From Candidatus Pelearchaeum sp. (lineage in GTDB: Archaea; Thermoproteota; Nitrososphaeria_A; Caldarchaeales; Caldarchaeaceae): a DNA stretch of 13,151 bases. Shown piece after piece: positions 1 through 7,241 of this stretch. How positions within the stretch are numbered: position 1 is the stretch's first letter; the number at the start of each line of letters is the position of its first letter. Where the stretch lies: positions 1 to 13,151 of the forward strand of contig WAQC01000037.1 in the NCBI GenBank assembly GCA_015520425.1, in the 5' to 3' direction. The translations under genes were made by a program, and so were the position numbers. The notes under the pieces are model-generated. The model was not told where the DNA came from, did no database searches, and saw only the letters and a list, made by a program, of their open reading frames with translations.

Positions 1-1150
1 AATAGCAAGGCCACCATTCTCGGATGGGCTTGAAGTTACTGTAGTGAGGCCGATAGTAAAGCTACGCCTAGAAGATTATAGATTATCAAATAAGCTGATG
101 AAACGGCTCAAAGAACGCGCTGAGGGAATACTGATATCAGGTCCTCCTGGGAGCGGGAAATCAACATTCGCCGCGAGCCTAGCTGAGTTCTATAGCCGCC
201 AGGGGAAGATAGTCAAGACTCTTGAATCCCCGCGTGACCTGCAGGTTCCTCCTGAGATAACGCAGTACGCTCCTCTTGAGGGTGATTTTGAGAAGACCGC
301 CGAGATACTCCTCCTGGTTAGGCCTGACTACTCGGTGTATGATGAGATTCGGAAGCATAGGGATTTCCAGATATTCGCGGACATGCGCCTGGCTGGTGTG
401 GGGATGATTGGCGTAGTCCATGCCAGCGACCCTGTTGACGCTATACAACGCTTCATCGGCAGGATAGAGCTGGGTATGATACCCCACATAATAGACACGG
501 TAATCTTCCTACGCGACGGTGAGGTGAAGAAGGTCTATGAACTCAGCCTAGTGGTGCGGGTGCCCACTGGAATGGTTGAAGCAGACCTGGCAAGGCCTAT
601 AGTTGAGGTGAGGGACTTTGAGACAGGGGAGCTAGAATACGAGATATACACCTATGGTGAGGAGAATGTCATAATACCTGTTGCTGATATTAGGAGCGAG
701 ACGGAGCGCAAAGCTGGCGAGATACGCGAGAAGGTCAGAAAGGCTTTGATGAAGTACGATAAGGATGCGGAGATTGAGGTATTGTCTCCGAGTAAAGTAG
801 TAGTGAGAGTTGATAGGGATGTTATACCACGACTCATCGGCAGGAAAGGCGAGACTATAAACAAGCTCCAGAAAGAGCTCAACGTCTCAATAGATGTAAA
901 TCCGAAGGTCCCAAGCCTTGGCCGTGAGGTTGAGTTTGAGATACACGAGACGGGAAACAATATCGCTCTTGTTCTAGAGAATGTGGAGACTGGTGAGCGG
1001 GTCAACGTGTATGTGGATGGCGAGTATCTATTCTCCGCCACAGTGGGTAAGAAGGGGATAATCAAGATTACCAAGAAGTCGGAGCATGGCCGCAGGTTAA
1101 TAAACGCCCTCTACACAGATAGGGATGTAAGAGTATACGTAAGTGATTGA
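1..1150 (+). CDS. PilT-type ATPase with C-terminal KH domain (5' partial)
   Basis: The reading frame is open from base 2 to the TGA at 1148-1150, so the gene begins outside the window. The GTG at 44 is the first start-like codon inside, but the 14 codons before it are in frame and protein-like. Numbering from that GTG, a Walker A GPPGSGKST lies at 33-41 and a Walker B-like SVYDE at 97-101, followed by the HASDPVDAIQRFIGRIELG stretch typical of PilT/VirB11-like ATPases. A KH-type RNA-binding motif, IGRKGE, lies at 265-270. Archaeal members of this family usually carry an N-terminal PIN (nuclease-like) domain of about 200 residues, which would lie upstream of the window. The role is probably RNA-linked rather than pilus retraction. 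That is family knowledge plus inference; no activity is assigned. The next gene starts immediately after the stop codon. Confidence 0.88.
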   Translation, partial: IARPPFSDGLEVTVVRPIVKLRLEDYRLSNKLMKRLKERAEGILISGPPGSGKSTFAASLAEFYSRQGKIVKTLESPRDLQVPPEITQYAPLEGDFEKTAEILLLVRPDYSVYDEIRKHRDFQIFADMRLAGVGMIGVVHASDPVDAIQRFIGRIELGMIPHIIDTVIFLRDGEVKKVYELSLVVRVPTGMVEADLARPIVEVRDFETGELEYEIYTYGEENVIIPVADIRSETERKAGEIREKVRKALMKYDKDAEIEVLSPSKVVVRVDRDVIPRLIGRKGETINKLQKELNVSIDVNPKVPSLGREVEFEIHETGNNIALVLENVETGERVNVYVDGEYLFSATVGKKGIIKITKKSEHGRRLINALYTDRDVRVYVSD

Positions 1151-1153
1151 GTG

Positions 1154-1483
1154 ATGGTGAGGCTTAGCTTAACACCAAAAGCCAAGAAAGTGATGGAGGA
1201 GCTAAAGAGAGACAATCCAGAGATTCACGTGATACTGGGTGATACTGGCTGCTGTGGATTTAGCAACGTCTTCGTAACCAGCGCCAGTCCAGGGCCTTAC
1301 TACGAATACCTAGGTGAGGACTCTGGTGCTAGGGTTTATGTTCATCCAGCGTTTAGGCGTAGTATAGACCCTGATGATATTGGGATTGACGCGATAGAGG
1401 TTGAGGCTGATGATAGCTTCTCAATAGAAACCACGCTGGGATATAGGTTCATACTGAGGCCGAAAGTTGATGTGAAGCTCTAG
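1154..1483 (+). CDS. DUF779-like small protein
   Basis: A protein of about 109 residues starting at GTG 1151, ATG 1154 or GTG 1157. No Shine-Dalgarno sequence decides between them and I prefer the ATG. The pattern resembles DUF779: an N-terminal helix, then a Gly-Cys-Cys centre (GDTGCCGFS, cysteines 34-35 counted from GTG 1151), a mid-region resembling the family's GxxVYxxPxF segment, and a C-terminal SFSIETTLGYRF. DUF779 proteins in bacteria often sit beside aldehyde dehydrogenases and have no firmly defined function. This copy keeps the CC pair but lacks the further Cys of the classic GGCCDGSxPMC motif. It follows the PilT/KH ATPase with no gap, so it is probably co-transcribed with it. Its stop overlaps the stop of the opposing gene by 4 bp (CTAG). 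Confidence 0.6.
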   Translation: MVRLSLTPKAKKVMEELKRDNPEIHVILGDTGCCGFSNVFVTSASPGPYYEYLGEDSGARVYVHPAFRRSIDPDDIGIDAIEVEADDSFSIETTLGYRFILRPKVDVKL

Positions 1484-1737
1484 CTCCGCTCCCTTTGCCG
1501 CATCCTACACACAGGACATATTTCTGCCTCTTCTGGTATCTCATTTATACAAAACCAGCAAAACTTATGGCCTGGCTTTGACGGCTCAGGCTGCTCCGCG
1601 GGCTTGGAGAAGAGGCTTATAATTATCATTATCAAGCCAGCTCCGAAGAAAGCAAAGCCGAAGGGAAGGCGCACTAAATCTAGAAAGAGACCAAATAAGA
1701 GAACTATGATGCCCATGAACATCATAGACGGCCACAT
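1480..1737 (-). CDS. Small two-TM membrane protein with C-terminal zinc ribbon
   Basis: An 85-residue protein. Residues about 5-21 and 27-43 are hydrophobic membrane segments separated by a short polar turn. After a Pro/Glu-rich linker (46-57) comes a zinc-ribbon-like C-terminus with two CxxC knuckles (C60-WF-C63 and C74-PV-C77). The tail is basic and charged (RMRQRERS). The start is ATG at 1737, preceded by a possible ribosome site, GGGGT. It is the last gene of the minus-strand protease operon, 16 bp after the four-cysteine protein. No specific family name is recognised; such small zinc-ribbon membrane proteins are common in archaea. A cytoplasmic metal-binding tail is inferred. Confidence 0.75.
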   Translation of the reverse strand: MWPSMMFMGIIVLLFGLFLDLVRLPFGFAFFGAGLIMIIISLFSKPAEQPEPSKPGHKFCWFCINEIPEEAEICPVCRMRQRERS

Positions 1738-1753
1738 GTAGATACCCCAGATG

Positions 1754-2002
1754 CTATGTTCTTAGCCTCTTCTCCAAGCCTGCGCAGTGAACCACCCCCT
1801 TGACGCGTCTTATAAACGAGACACAGGCAAAGCAGTCTAGGAAGGGCACGTCGGCATTAACTACTGGGCAGGTAACGTATTCTTTCTTCATTCTGGAGAG
1901 CATTTTACTACTTACAGCGCCTTTTAGAACCGCCGCCGCTTCGGGGTTTGCTTTCATAGCCTTGGAGGCCTGCTTTATCTCCACGTGATATTTGGTCTCC
2001 AT
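1754..2002 (-). CDS. Small four-cysteine (probable metal-binding) protein
   Basis: An 82-residue protein with a charged N-terminal helix-rich half and four cysteines in the C-terminal half: C45-P, then C57-FA-C60, then C73, arranged as CPVVNADVPFLDCFAC followed by a basic stretch RRVKGVVHC. The spacing suggests one bound metal (zinc or a cluster), but there is no proof of which. Its ATG lies only 5 bp after the protease stop codon, so the two genes are almost certainly co-transcribed. No clear Shine-Dalgarno sequence is visible, which fits translational coupling. I do not recognise a named family. The gene is supported by cysteine spacing, operon position and absence of a better frame. Confidence 0.72.
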   Translation of the reverse strand: METKYHVEIKQASKAMKANPEAAAVLKGAVSSKMLSRMKKEYVTCPVVNADVPFLDCFACVSFIRRVKGVVHCAGLEKRLRT

Positions 2003-2007
2003 TATCG

Positions 2008-4386
2008 CTAGGTTGTGTAAAATGTGGATTTAAGTCTTAGCGCATGACGGCGCTGAGCCAGATACACGCGCAAGAACACAGCGGAGATTACTGAAGCGCT
2101 CACAACAATCAGTAAGACCATTAGATTCGTATAATCATCCAGTATTATCACAGCGTAGTCTTCGGGGCCTGTTACTGTGATTTTGCTTCCTTGGACTAGT
2201 CTTCCTTGGCTGTCAATTATTGCGCCCACGCTCTTTCTAACTAACAGCCCTCCTGGCTCAACTGCTTTAGCTACTATTTCGTTTAAGTCTATTACATCAC
2301 CTTCTCTAACCCATATTTCATCCAGGAGAGTGCCGCCATACTCGTAGATTCTTATCAGATACTCGGCTTGAAGCTTGAAGGTTACTCTTCCATCTTCATT
2401 TATTATGTTTCTGGATGGTTCTGGAGCTACGCGTATGCGCGGCGAATTCACCAGCGGCTTTACTTCTAAACTCCGTTCGCCTTTACCAAATATGAAGAGG
2501 CGAGCATCCTCTCCAGGCTGTACGACGCCTATCTTCTCACCATCTAAGACTAAGCTTACATTGAGATTCCTCTGGCCTCCAACCAGCGCAATATCCACCA
2601 AGTATCCTATCTTGGCGCTTAACTTGCCCCAACCCCACGTGTTGGAGCCTCGTTGTTTATCTATTTCTCCTGTGAATTCATCCTGTCTGGCAGCGTCTAT
2701 TATTATTCTCCTCACCTCAGAAGCGTTTAGCGTTGGTGAGAGCTGGAGAATCATGGCTGCGACACCAGCTACGTGGGGTGCTGCCATGCTTGTTCCCTGG
2801 CTAACTGTGTGGAATTCGTCGGGGTCTATTGCTTCTTGCTCTATGTTTAGGGGCTTCGCCGCTATTATCACGGAGCCTGGCGCTGTTATGTCTGGTTTTG
2901 TCCTGCCGTCGCGTGTGGGGCCGCGGCCGCTGAAACCAGCTATGGAGCCAACCTCGCTTCCAATACTCACCTCCTCACCGCTCGCGTCCAGCCAGGCGTT
3001 GCGAGTAACATATGCACCAACAGCTATAACATAGCGTGCAGTAGCAGGTATGGATACAGTATATTCCTCGGATAAAACATACCCACTACCATCTAAGAAG
3101 CTTTCATAGACAAAATTACATGTATCGCTCTCAATCCACGCATGCCATACGCCGTTCCCAATCTTTAGGCCGCTTATTGAGAGCTTCCAGAGGGTTTGAG
3201 ATAGGAAGACACGCTCGTCCAGTTTAACACTTATTAACCATTCATAGCTATCCGCGTACTCGTTTCTCTCAGCCTCAATTACTCCAACTCCAGTATTTAC
3301 CTTGGTTCCATTTTCTATGTTTATCTCAACGCCATCCGCGCTGGTCAAAGTTAGTCTGACCTCGTCCTGGTTGCTGAACCATATTGAGAGGGCGTATTCG
3401 CGTGTCAGTTCTGGGATTACCCACTCAAGCGTAGCCTCTGGGGAAGTCTTAAGGTCTCCCATAGCGTGCCTATCATCTTGGGCGGAGTTTCCTGCAGCGG
3501 CCACTATTATAGCTCCCTGCATAGCGAGGGCATCAAGCGCTCTCTCCAGAAAACTACTGCCATCATGGCCTCCAATATCTGTCCCAAGGCTCAGGTTTAT
3601 GACCACACGCTTACCGAGTTGCTGGGCTTTTTGGAAGATATAGTATATCCCATCCAGTATCTCCTTCTCGTCAAAGAACCAGCTGGCCCCCTCGCATGCT
3701 GGCCCGCCGCTCTTTACGAAGATTATCTCCGCCCCTGGTGCGACTCCCCTATAGCCGCCTGGCGCTAGTCCGCTGCTTGCCGCTATGGCTGCGACCATCG
3801 TTCCATGCCCATGCAAATCCCGCTGAGGGCAGGTAGCGTCAATAATCTCCTCTGTACTGCATTCGTAGCCATAATCAAACCCTTCAGGCGGCTTCCCCTC
3901 TAAAGTCTGGTCCCATATGTATAGAACCTTCGGCCTCCCGTCAGGGAATTGTAGGTCTGGGTGCGTGTAGTCTATGCCTGTATCCACTATTCCGATTATG
4001 ACGCCTGAGCCATCAACCCCATCCACGTTGAGGGTTTTCAGCTCGTTCATCCATGCTGAGCCTATGTCCTCTGTGCTAGCCTTTAGGAGGGCTCTTATGC
4101 GCTTTGAGGGTTTAGCCTCATCAACGTATGGGAGGGACTTAATCTTCTCAAACACTTCCTCACGAGCGTCTAATGTTACTATATCGCCTAAAACTCCCCC
4201 GATATCGCCGAACCTCTCTAATTCATTAAGAATCTCCTCATCTGGAGCTGTGTTTAGTGAGATTATGAGGCGGCGAGTGTCGTATTGCTCATAGCCAGAG
4301 TTTAGTGTTATAGTGGTATTGTAAGAGGATGAGTATGAGAAGAGGATTGTGAAGATTATTGCGTAGGAGAGGAGTCTTATGTGCAT
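2008..4386 (-). CDS. Secreted, membrane-anchored subtilisin-like serine protease (S8)
   Basis: A 792-residue protein. Residues 1-22 form a signal peptide. Residues 37-105 resemble an I9-type inhibitory propeptide (RRLIISLNTAP at the first strand). The catalytic domain follows: Asp135 in GIVDTGIDYTHPDL, His194 in HGHGTMVAA, oxyanion Asn300 in AAAGNS, and Ser533 in GTSMAAPHVAG. Between Asn300 and Ser533 there is an insertion of roughly 130 residues (about 315-445) rich in beta strands, reminiscent of the jelly-roll insert of clostridial Csp-type subtilases (inference). Residues 600-745 look like beta-rich extracellular domains. Residues about 753-775 form one TM helix, followed by a basic tail, so the enzyme is probably anchored with its protease domain outside. 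All catalytic residues are intact. It leads the minus-strand operon and diverges from the cyclodeaminase-family gene across 63 bp holding one AT-rich promoter element. Confidence 0.93.
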   Translation of the reverse strand: MHIRLLSYAIIFTILFSYSSSYNTTITLNSGYEQYDTRRLIISLNTAPDEEILNELERFGDIGGVLGDIVTLDAREEVFEKIKSLPYVDEAKPSKRIRALLKASTEDIGSAWMNELKTLNVDGVDGSGVIIGIVDTGIDYTHPDLQFPDGRPKVLYIWDQTLEGKPPEGFDYGYECSTEEIIDATCPQRDLHGHGTMVAAIAASSGLAPGGYRGVAPGAEIIFVKSGGPACEGASWFFDEKEILDGIYYIFQKAQQLGKRVVINLSLGTDIGGHDGSSFLERALDALAMQGAIIVAAAGNSAQDDRHAMGDLKTSPEATLEWVIPELTREYALSIWFSNQDEVRLTLTSADGVEINIENGTKVNTGVGVIEAERNEYADSYEWLISVKLDERVFLSQTLWKLSISGLKIGNGVWHAWIESDTCNFVYESFLDGSGYVLSEEYTVSIPATARYVIAVGAYVTRNAWLDASGEEVSIGSEVGSIAGFSGRGPTRDGRTKPDITAPGSVIIAAKPLNIEQEAIDPDEFHTVSQGTSMAAPHVAGVAAMILQLSPTLNASEVRRIIIDAARQDEFTGEIDKQRGSNTWGWGKLSAKIGYLVDIALVGGQRNLNVSLVLDGEKIGVVQPGEDARLFIFGKGERSLEVKPLVNSPRIRVAPEPSRNIINEDGRVTFKLQAEYLIRIYEYGGTLLDEIWVREGDVIDLNEIVAKAVEPGGLLVRKSVGAIIDSQGRLVQGSKITVTGPEDYAVIILDDYTNLMVLLIVVSASVISAVFLRVYLAQRRHALRLKSTFYTT

Positions 4387-4410
4387 GGGCGCTCTATCCG
4401 CCTAGTTTTC

Positions 4411-4425
4411 TCGCTTAAATATCTG
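4411..4425. promoter_or_regulatory. Shared TATA-like element of a divergent promoter
   Basis: TTAAATAT at 4415-4422 is the best TATA-like sequence in the 63-bp gap. Its centre (4418.5) is 31.5 bp from the plus-strand ATG at 4450 and 32.5 bp from the minus-strand ATG at 4386. Archaeal transcription starts about 25-27 bp from the TATA centre, so both genes would have leaders of about 5-6 nt. A second AT-rich stretch at 4430-4439 could also serve the protease. Confidence 0.5.
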
Positions 4426-4449
4426 AGCCGAATTTTATTCTAGACAGGT

Positions 4450-5403
4450 ATGAGGGCGCTTACGGATGCTGATGTGGAGAGGCTAGTCCCCATAAATGAG
4501 GTAGTAGAAGCTGTGGAAGAGGCGTTCAAGAGCTTCAGCCTAGGCTCGGCAGTCATGCCGCTAAGAACGCGCATAGAGGCAACGGCATACAAAGGCGACA
4601 TACTCCTAATGCCATGCTACCTACAAGAAATGAATATCTTTAGCGTCAAGCTGGTTACTGTCTATCCAGAGAACATTAGCCGTGGCCTCCCGACGATACA
4701 TGCGGTAGTTCTGGTCGCAGACCCCTCAACTGGAGAGCCTAAGGTGGCTGCCGAGGCTAGGGCGCTTACGGGCATGCGCACAGGGGCTGCTACGGCGGTT
4801 TCTGTTAAACACTTGGCGCGTAGGGATAGTAGGGCGGTTGGGATAATAGGCTGCGGATACCAGGCAAGGTGGCAGCTCCTCGCGCTCACGACAGTCATGA
4901 AGCCAGACAATATACTTGCCTACGACATTGATAGGGATAGGGCGAGTAGCTTCGTAAGACGAATGAAAGAGGAGCTGAAGTGCGAGGTCTCGTTAGCTAG
5001 TTCGGCTGAATCCTTAGCCAGGGAGAGCGACGTGATAATCACCGTAACCACCTCCAAGACGCCTGTTGTTAAGGCTGAGTGGGTTAAGCCAGGAACGCAC
5101 ATCTCCGCCATAGGCGCTTATACCCCAGAGATGAGCGAGCTTGAGCCAGCGCTCATAAAACGCTCTAAGGTTGTGGTTGATTCCCTAGACGCAGCAAGGG
5201 CTGAGGCTGGGGATATAATCCAAGCGGTGGATAAAGGATTCTTCAGGTGGGAAGACATACACGCCGAGATAGGCGAGGTCATAGCTGGGAGAAAGCCCGG
5301 CCGCGAGGGAGACGAGGAGATAACGGTCTTCAAAAGCGTTGGTCTAGCTGTCCAGGATGCGGCTGCATCAAAGGTTCTACTAAATCACCTCAACACAAGA
5401 TAA
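4450..5403 (+). CDS. Ornithine cyclodeaminase/mu-crystallin family NAD(P)-dependent enzyme
   Basis: A 317-residue protein, the usual length of this family. The N-terminal part contains MPLRTRIEA (36-44) and the VKLVTVYPEN segment with Lys67. GMRTGAATAVSVKHLAR (108-124) and the Rossmann motif GIIGCGYQA (131-139) follow, with Asp159 at the end of strand 2 in the cofactor-binding position. The C-terminus has the conserved VFKSVGLAVQDAAAS. True ornithine cyclodeaminase has a catalytic Asp in a GGDCPGKTE-like motif. Here the matching stretch is GAYTPEMSEL, without that Asp, which favours an archaeal alanine dehydrogenase or imine/ketimine reductase activity. The substrate is not assigned. A TATA-like box lies about 32 bp before the ATG, suggesting a near-leaderless mRNA. 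The 3' end overlaps the opposing permease gene by 19 bp. Confidence 0.88.
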   Translation: MRALTDADVERLVPINEVVEAVEEAFKSFSLGSAVMPLRTRIEATAYKGDILLMPCYLQEMNIFSVKLVTVYPENISRGLPTIHAVVLVADPSTGEPKVAAEARALTGMRTGAATAVSVKHLARRDSRAVGIIGCGYQARWQLLALTTVMKPDNILAYDIDRDRASSFVRRMKEELKCEVSLASSAESLARESDVIITVTTSKTPVVKAEWVKPGTHISAIGAYTPEMSELEPALIKRSKVVVDSLDAARAEAGDIIQAVDKGFFRWEDIHAEIGEVIAGRKPGREGDEEITVFKSVGLAVQDAAASKVLLNHLNTR

Positions 5404-6242
5404 ACACCAACTAACACACTAGCCGCCCCAACGTAGAACGATACATGCGGGATTTCCAAAAATATTAGTGCAGCTAATATTGACGCTACAACAGGCTCTA
5501 GGAGTGATAATGTTGATGCCTGGAATGGTGTTAGGTGTTTTAGTGATGAGAAGTGTAGAGTGTGTCCCAGGACTGTTGGGAAGAATGCCACAGCCAGGAG
5601 TGGCAGAACCTCGGCTGGGAGTGGAATAGCTATCTGTCTGAAAACCACCAAACCAGCACCGCCCATTATAATTCCAGCGATTATGTATATGGGTGTCATT
5701 AAGAGGAGAACATTTCCAGCCGCGCGTACGGGCTTGCCCACGATTAGGTAGAGCGCCCAGAAGAAAGCAGCCATCAAAGCCTCAAGGTCTCCCAGCAGGT
5801 TTCCTGGGGATATTGAGGTCTCTGCGATGGAGATTGTCAAGACTCCGAGAAAGGTGAGTATAAGCCCTAATAGGGCTAGCGGCTTAGGCGCGCTCCGCCA
5901 GATAATCCACGAGAGGAGCAGAGCCATGGCTGGCGTGGTGTTGGTCAATACCGTTGCGTTGAGTATTGTTGTATTCTTCACCGCCGAGATGAAGAAGATG
6001 AAGTGCAAGCCTATGAGGAATCCCAGAACTATTATACGCCTGCCGTGGCCGCGGTACTCGGAAATCCATAGCCTCCTAAAGAGGAGAATGTTAAGTAGCA
6101 ACATTAGTGAAGCCGCTATGACGAGCCTATAGAAGCCTAGTGAGAGGGCATCAAGCCTAGGGAGGAACCTTATTAGTATAGATGCCGTTCCGAAGAGGAA
6201 ACCTGCCGCAACGCCTTGAGCTATTGAGGAAGCCCGCGACAT
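5385..6242 (-). CDS. EamA/DMT-superfamily permease (10 TM)
   Basis: A 285-residue, strongly hydrophobic protein with about ten membrane segments arranged as two EamA repeats, roughly residues 5-140 and 148-285. The first repeat begins QGVAAGFLFGTASILIRF and the second begins GDLEALMAAFFWALYLIVGK. The second repeat ends with a SLLEPVVASILAALIFLEIP-like signature typical of the family. Members export or import metabolites such as amino acids and their relatives, but the substrate cannot be read from the sequence. It is a single gene on its strand, convergent with the cyclodeaminase-family gene (19 bp overlap of coding ends) and divergent from the di-iron-like gene. The two adjacent amino-acid-type functions may be linked, but that is only suggestive. 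Confidence 0.88.
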   Translation of the reverse strand: MSRASSIAQGVAAGFLFGTASILIRFLPRLDALSLGFYRLVIAASLMLLLNILLFRRLWISEYRGHGRRIIVLGFLIGLHFIFFISAVKNTTILNATVLTNTTPAMALLLSWIIWRSAPKPLALLGLILTFLGVLTISIAETSISPGNLLGDLEALMAAFFWALYLIVGKPVRAAGNVLLLMTPIYIIAGIIMGGAGLVVFRQIAIPLPAEVLPLLAVAFFPTVLGHTLHFSSLKHLTPFQASTLSLLEPVVASILAALIFLEIPHVSFYVGAASVLVGVYLVLR

Positions 6243-6270
6243 ATGCGATGTCTTTAAGGCCTGGAGGGTA

Positions 6271-6286
6271 AGCTAATAATATATTG
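6271..6286. promoter_or_regulatory. Shared AT-rich element of a divergent promoter
   Basis: TAATAATATATT at 6274-6285 is centred at 6279.5, midway between the minus ATG (6242, 37.5 bp away) and the plus ATG (6316, 36.5 bp away). It contains TATA-like sequence on both strands. Expected transcription starts would be near 6253 and 6306, giving leaders of about 10 nt on each side. Confidence 0.45.
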
Positions 6287-6315
6287 ATGACCGTTTATGA
6301 GGCTGGGCATAAAGT

Positions 6316-7200
6316 ATGTTGGAGGCTGAGGATGCTGGTAGCTATCCAGTAGCGCCATACGGCGTAAAGGCTGACCAGACAATTCCTAAGATGAGTTTTC
6401 AGTATGGGAAACGGTCTCTTGTGTGGGCTGATGATATTGAATATTACGTAGCGTCCCTCAGGCATGAGCGTTGGAGTCTTGAGCCTCTTATTGGCAGAGT
6501 TGGTGAGAGAATTTCAGACATAGGCGAGGAGGGGATAGTCCAGCTAATCACCATGCTCGCCGAGCATGAGAGCTTCTTCATACAGGGAATAACACAGCAT
6601 ATTCCGAGGATAAGCTGCTACTATGCCGAGCCGCGTATAGCTCTTGCCTACATAGCTAGGGACGATGCGAAGCACCTGGATGGTCTCTTGTCATGCGTTA
6701 AGGGTAGAGAGCTGGGTCGCATCTCTGCTTCTTCACAGTTCTCCCTCAAGAATATCCTAGAATCAGCCGATGTTTCCGAGTTCCTCTTCATAGCTGGGCT
6801 TATGGGCAAAGCTACTATCGCAACAATAGCAAGACACCTAGCTGGGAGGCTTAATACCAATACTCTGGGAGCGCTTCTTACGCATGTAGCGGAAGATGAG
6901 GAGAGACACGCTTCCTTTGCCGCAGCGCATTTGAGACACCGAATTAAGATAGGCGACGTGAATATTGACGCTCTTGAGGGTCTTGTTGAACGCTTTGAGC
7001 TCTATCTCATAGTCTCCTCAGGCATGGACGAGGCTAGCCAAGAGGCCTTCACTGCTTTACTTGGACGTGAGGGGGTTAGGGAAATGCTGCTGGCTGTTGA
7101 TAAGGCTCGTAAAGCCCTGCTACTGGAAGCAGGCCTCTCGGTAGCTGATGTTGAAAGACTGATGGGCAGGGCTAGCTTTGAGAGGAGCGGCTTCTGCTGA
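6316..7200 (+). CDS. Probable ferritin-like di-iron carboxylate protein, function unknown
   Basis: A 294-residue, largely helical protein. Candidate metal ligands are spaced as in four-helix ferritin-like proteins: Glu83 or Glu85 in MLAEHESFF, Asp117-x-x-His120 in ARDDAKHLDG, Glu155 in DVSEFLFIAG, and Glu195-x-x-His198 in AEDEERHASF. The last motif is the most typical, since DEERH is common in rubrerythrin, R2 and related families. The spacing between ligands is about 34, 38 and 40 residues, closer to ferritin-type than to ribonucleotide reductase R2 or monooxygenase subunits. The first ExxH is replaced by DxxH. The start at ATG 6316 is set by an in-frame stop at 6310 and by the promoter position; a later ATG at 6391 is possible. 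An oxidase or oxygenase role is inferred only from the ligands. CoaBC follows after 41 bp. Confidence 0.6.
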   Translation: MLEAEDAGSYPVAPYGVKADQTIPKMSFQYGKRSLVWADDIEYYVASLRHERWSLEPLIGRVGERISDIGEEGIVQLITMLAEHESFFIQGITQHIPRISCYYAEPRIALAYIARDDAKHLDGLLSCVKGRELGRISASSQFSLKNILESADVSEFLFIAGLMGKATIATIARHLAGRLNTNTLGALLTHVAEDEERHASFAAAHLRHRIKIGDVNIDALEGLVERFELYLIVSSGMDEASQEAFTALLGREGVREMLLAVDKARKALLLEAGLSVADVERLMGRASFERSGFC

Positions 7201-7212
7201 AGCTTTTATGAG
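7201..7212 (+). promoter_or_regulatory. TATA-like box upstream of coaBC
   Basis: CTTTTATG at 7203-7210 lies about 35 bp before the coaBC ATG and would place transcription start near 7233. It begins at the stop codon of the preceding gene, so coaBC may have its own promoter as well as read-through. Weak evidence from position and AT content only. Confidence 0.3.
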
Positions 7213-7241
7213 CTACCAATAACAATTAACCAGCGAACTAC

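Noticed and set aside
44..46. GTG as the true start of the PilT/KH ATPase
   Set aside because: The frame is open back to base 2 and the preceding residues (RPPFSDGLEVTVV) look like family sequence. A start here would remove the segment leading into the ATPase domain.
2375..3034. A 219-codon plus-strand open frame opposite the subtilase gene (also 3302-3643, 3466-3768, 3974-4294)
   Set aside because: Antisense to a strongly supported protease with intact catalytic motifs. The translations are Ser/Pro/Arg-rich and low in recognisable structure, as expected of shadow frames.
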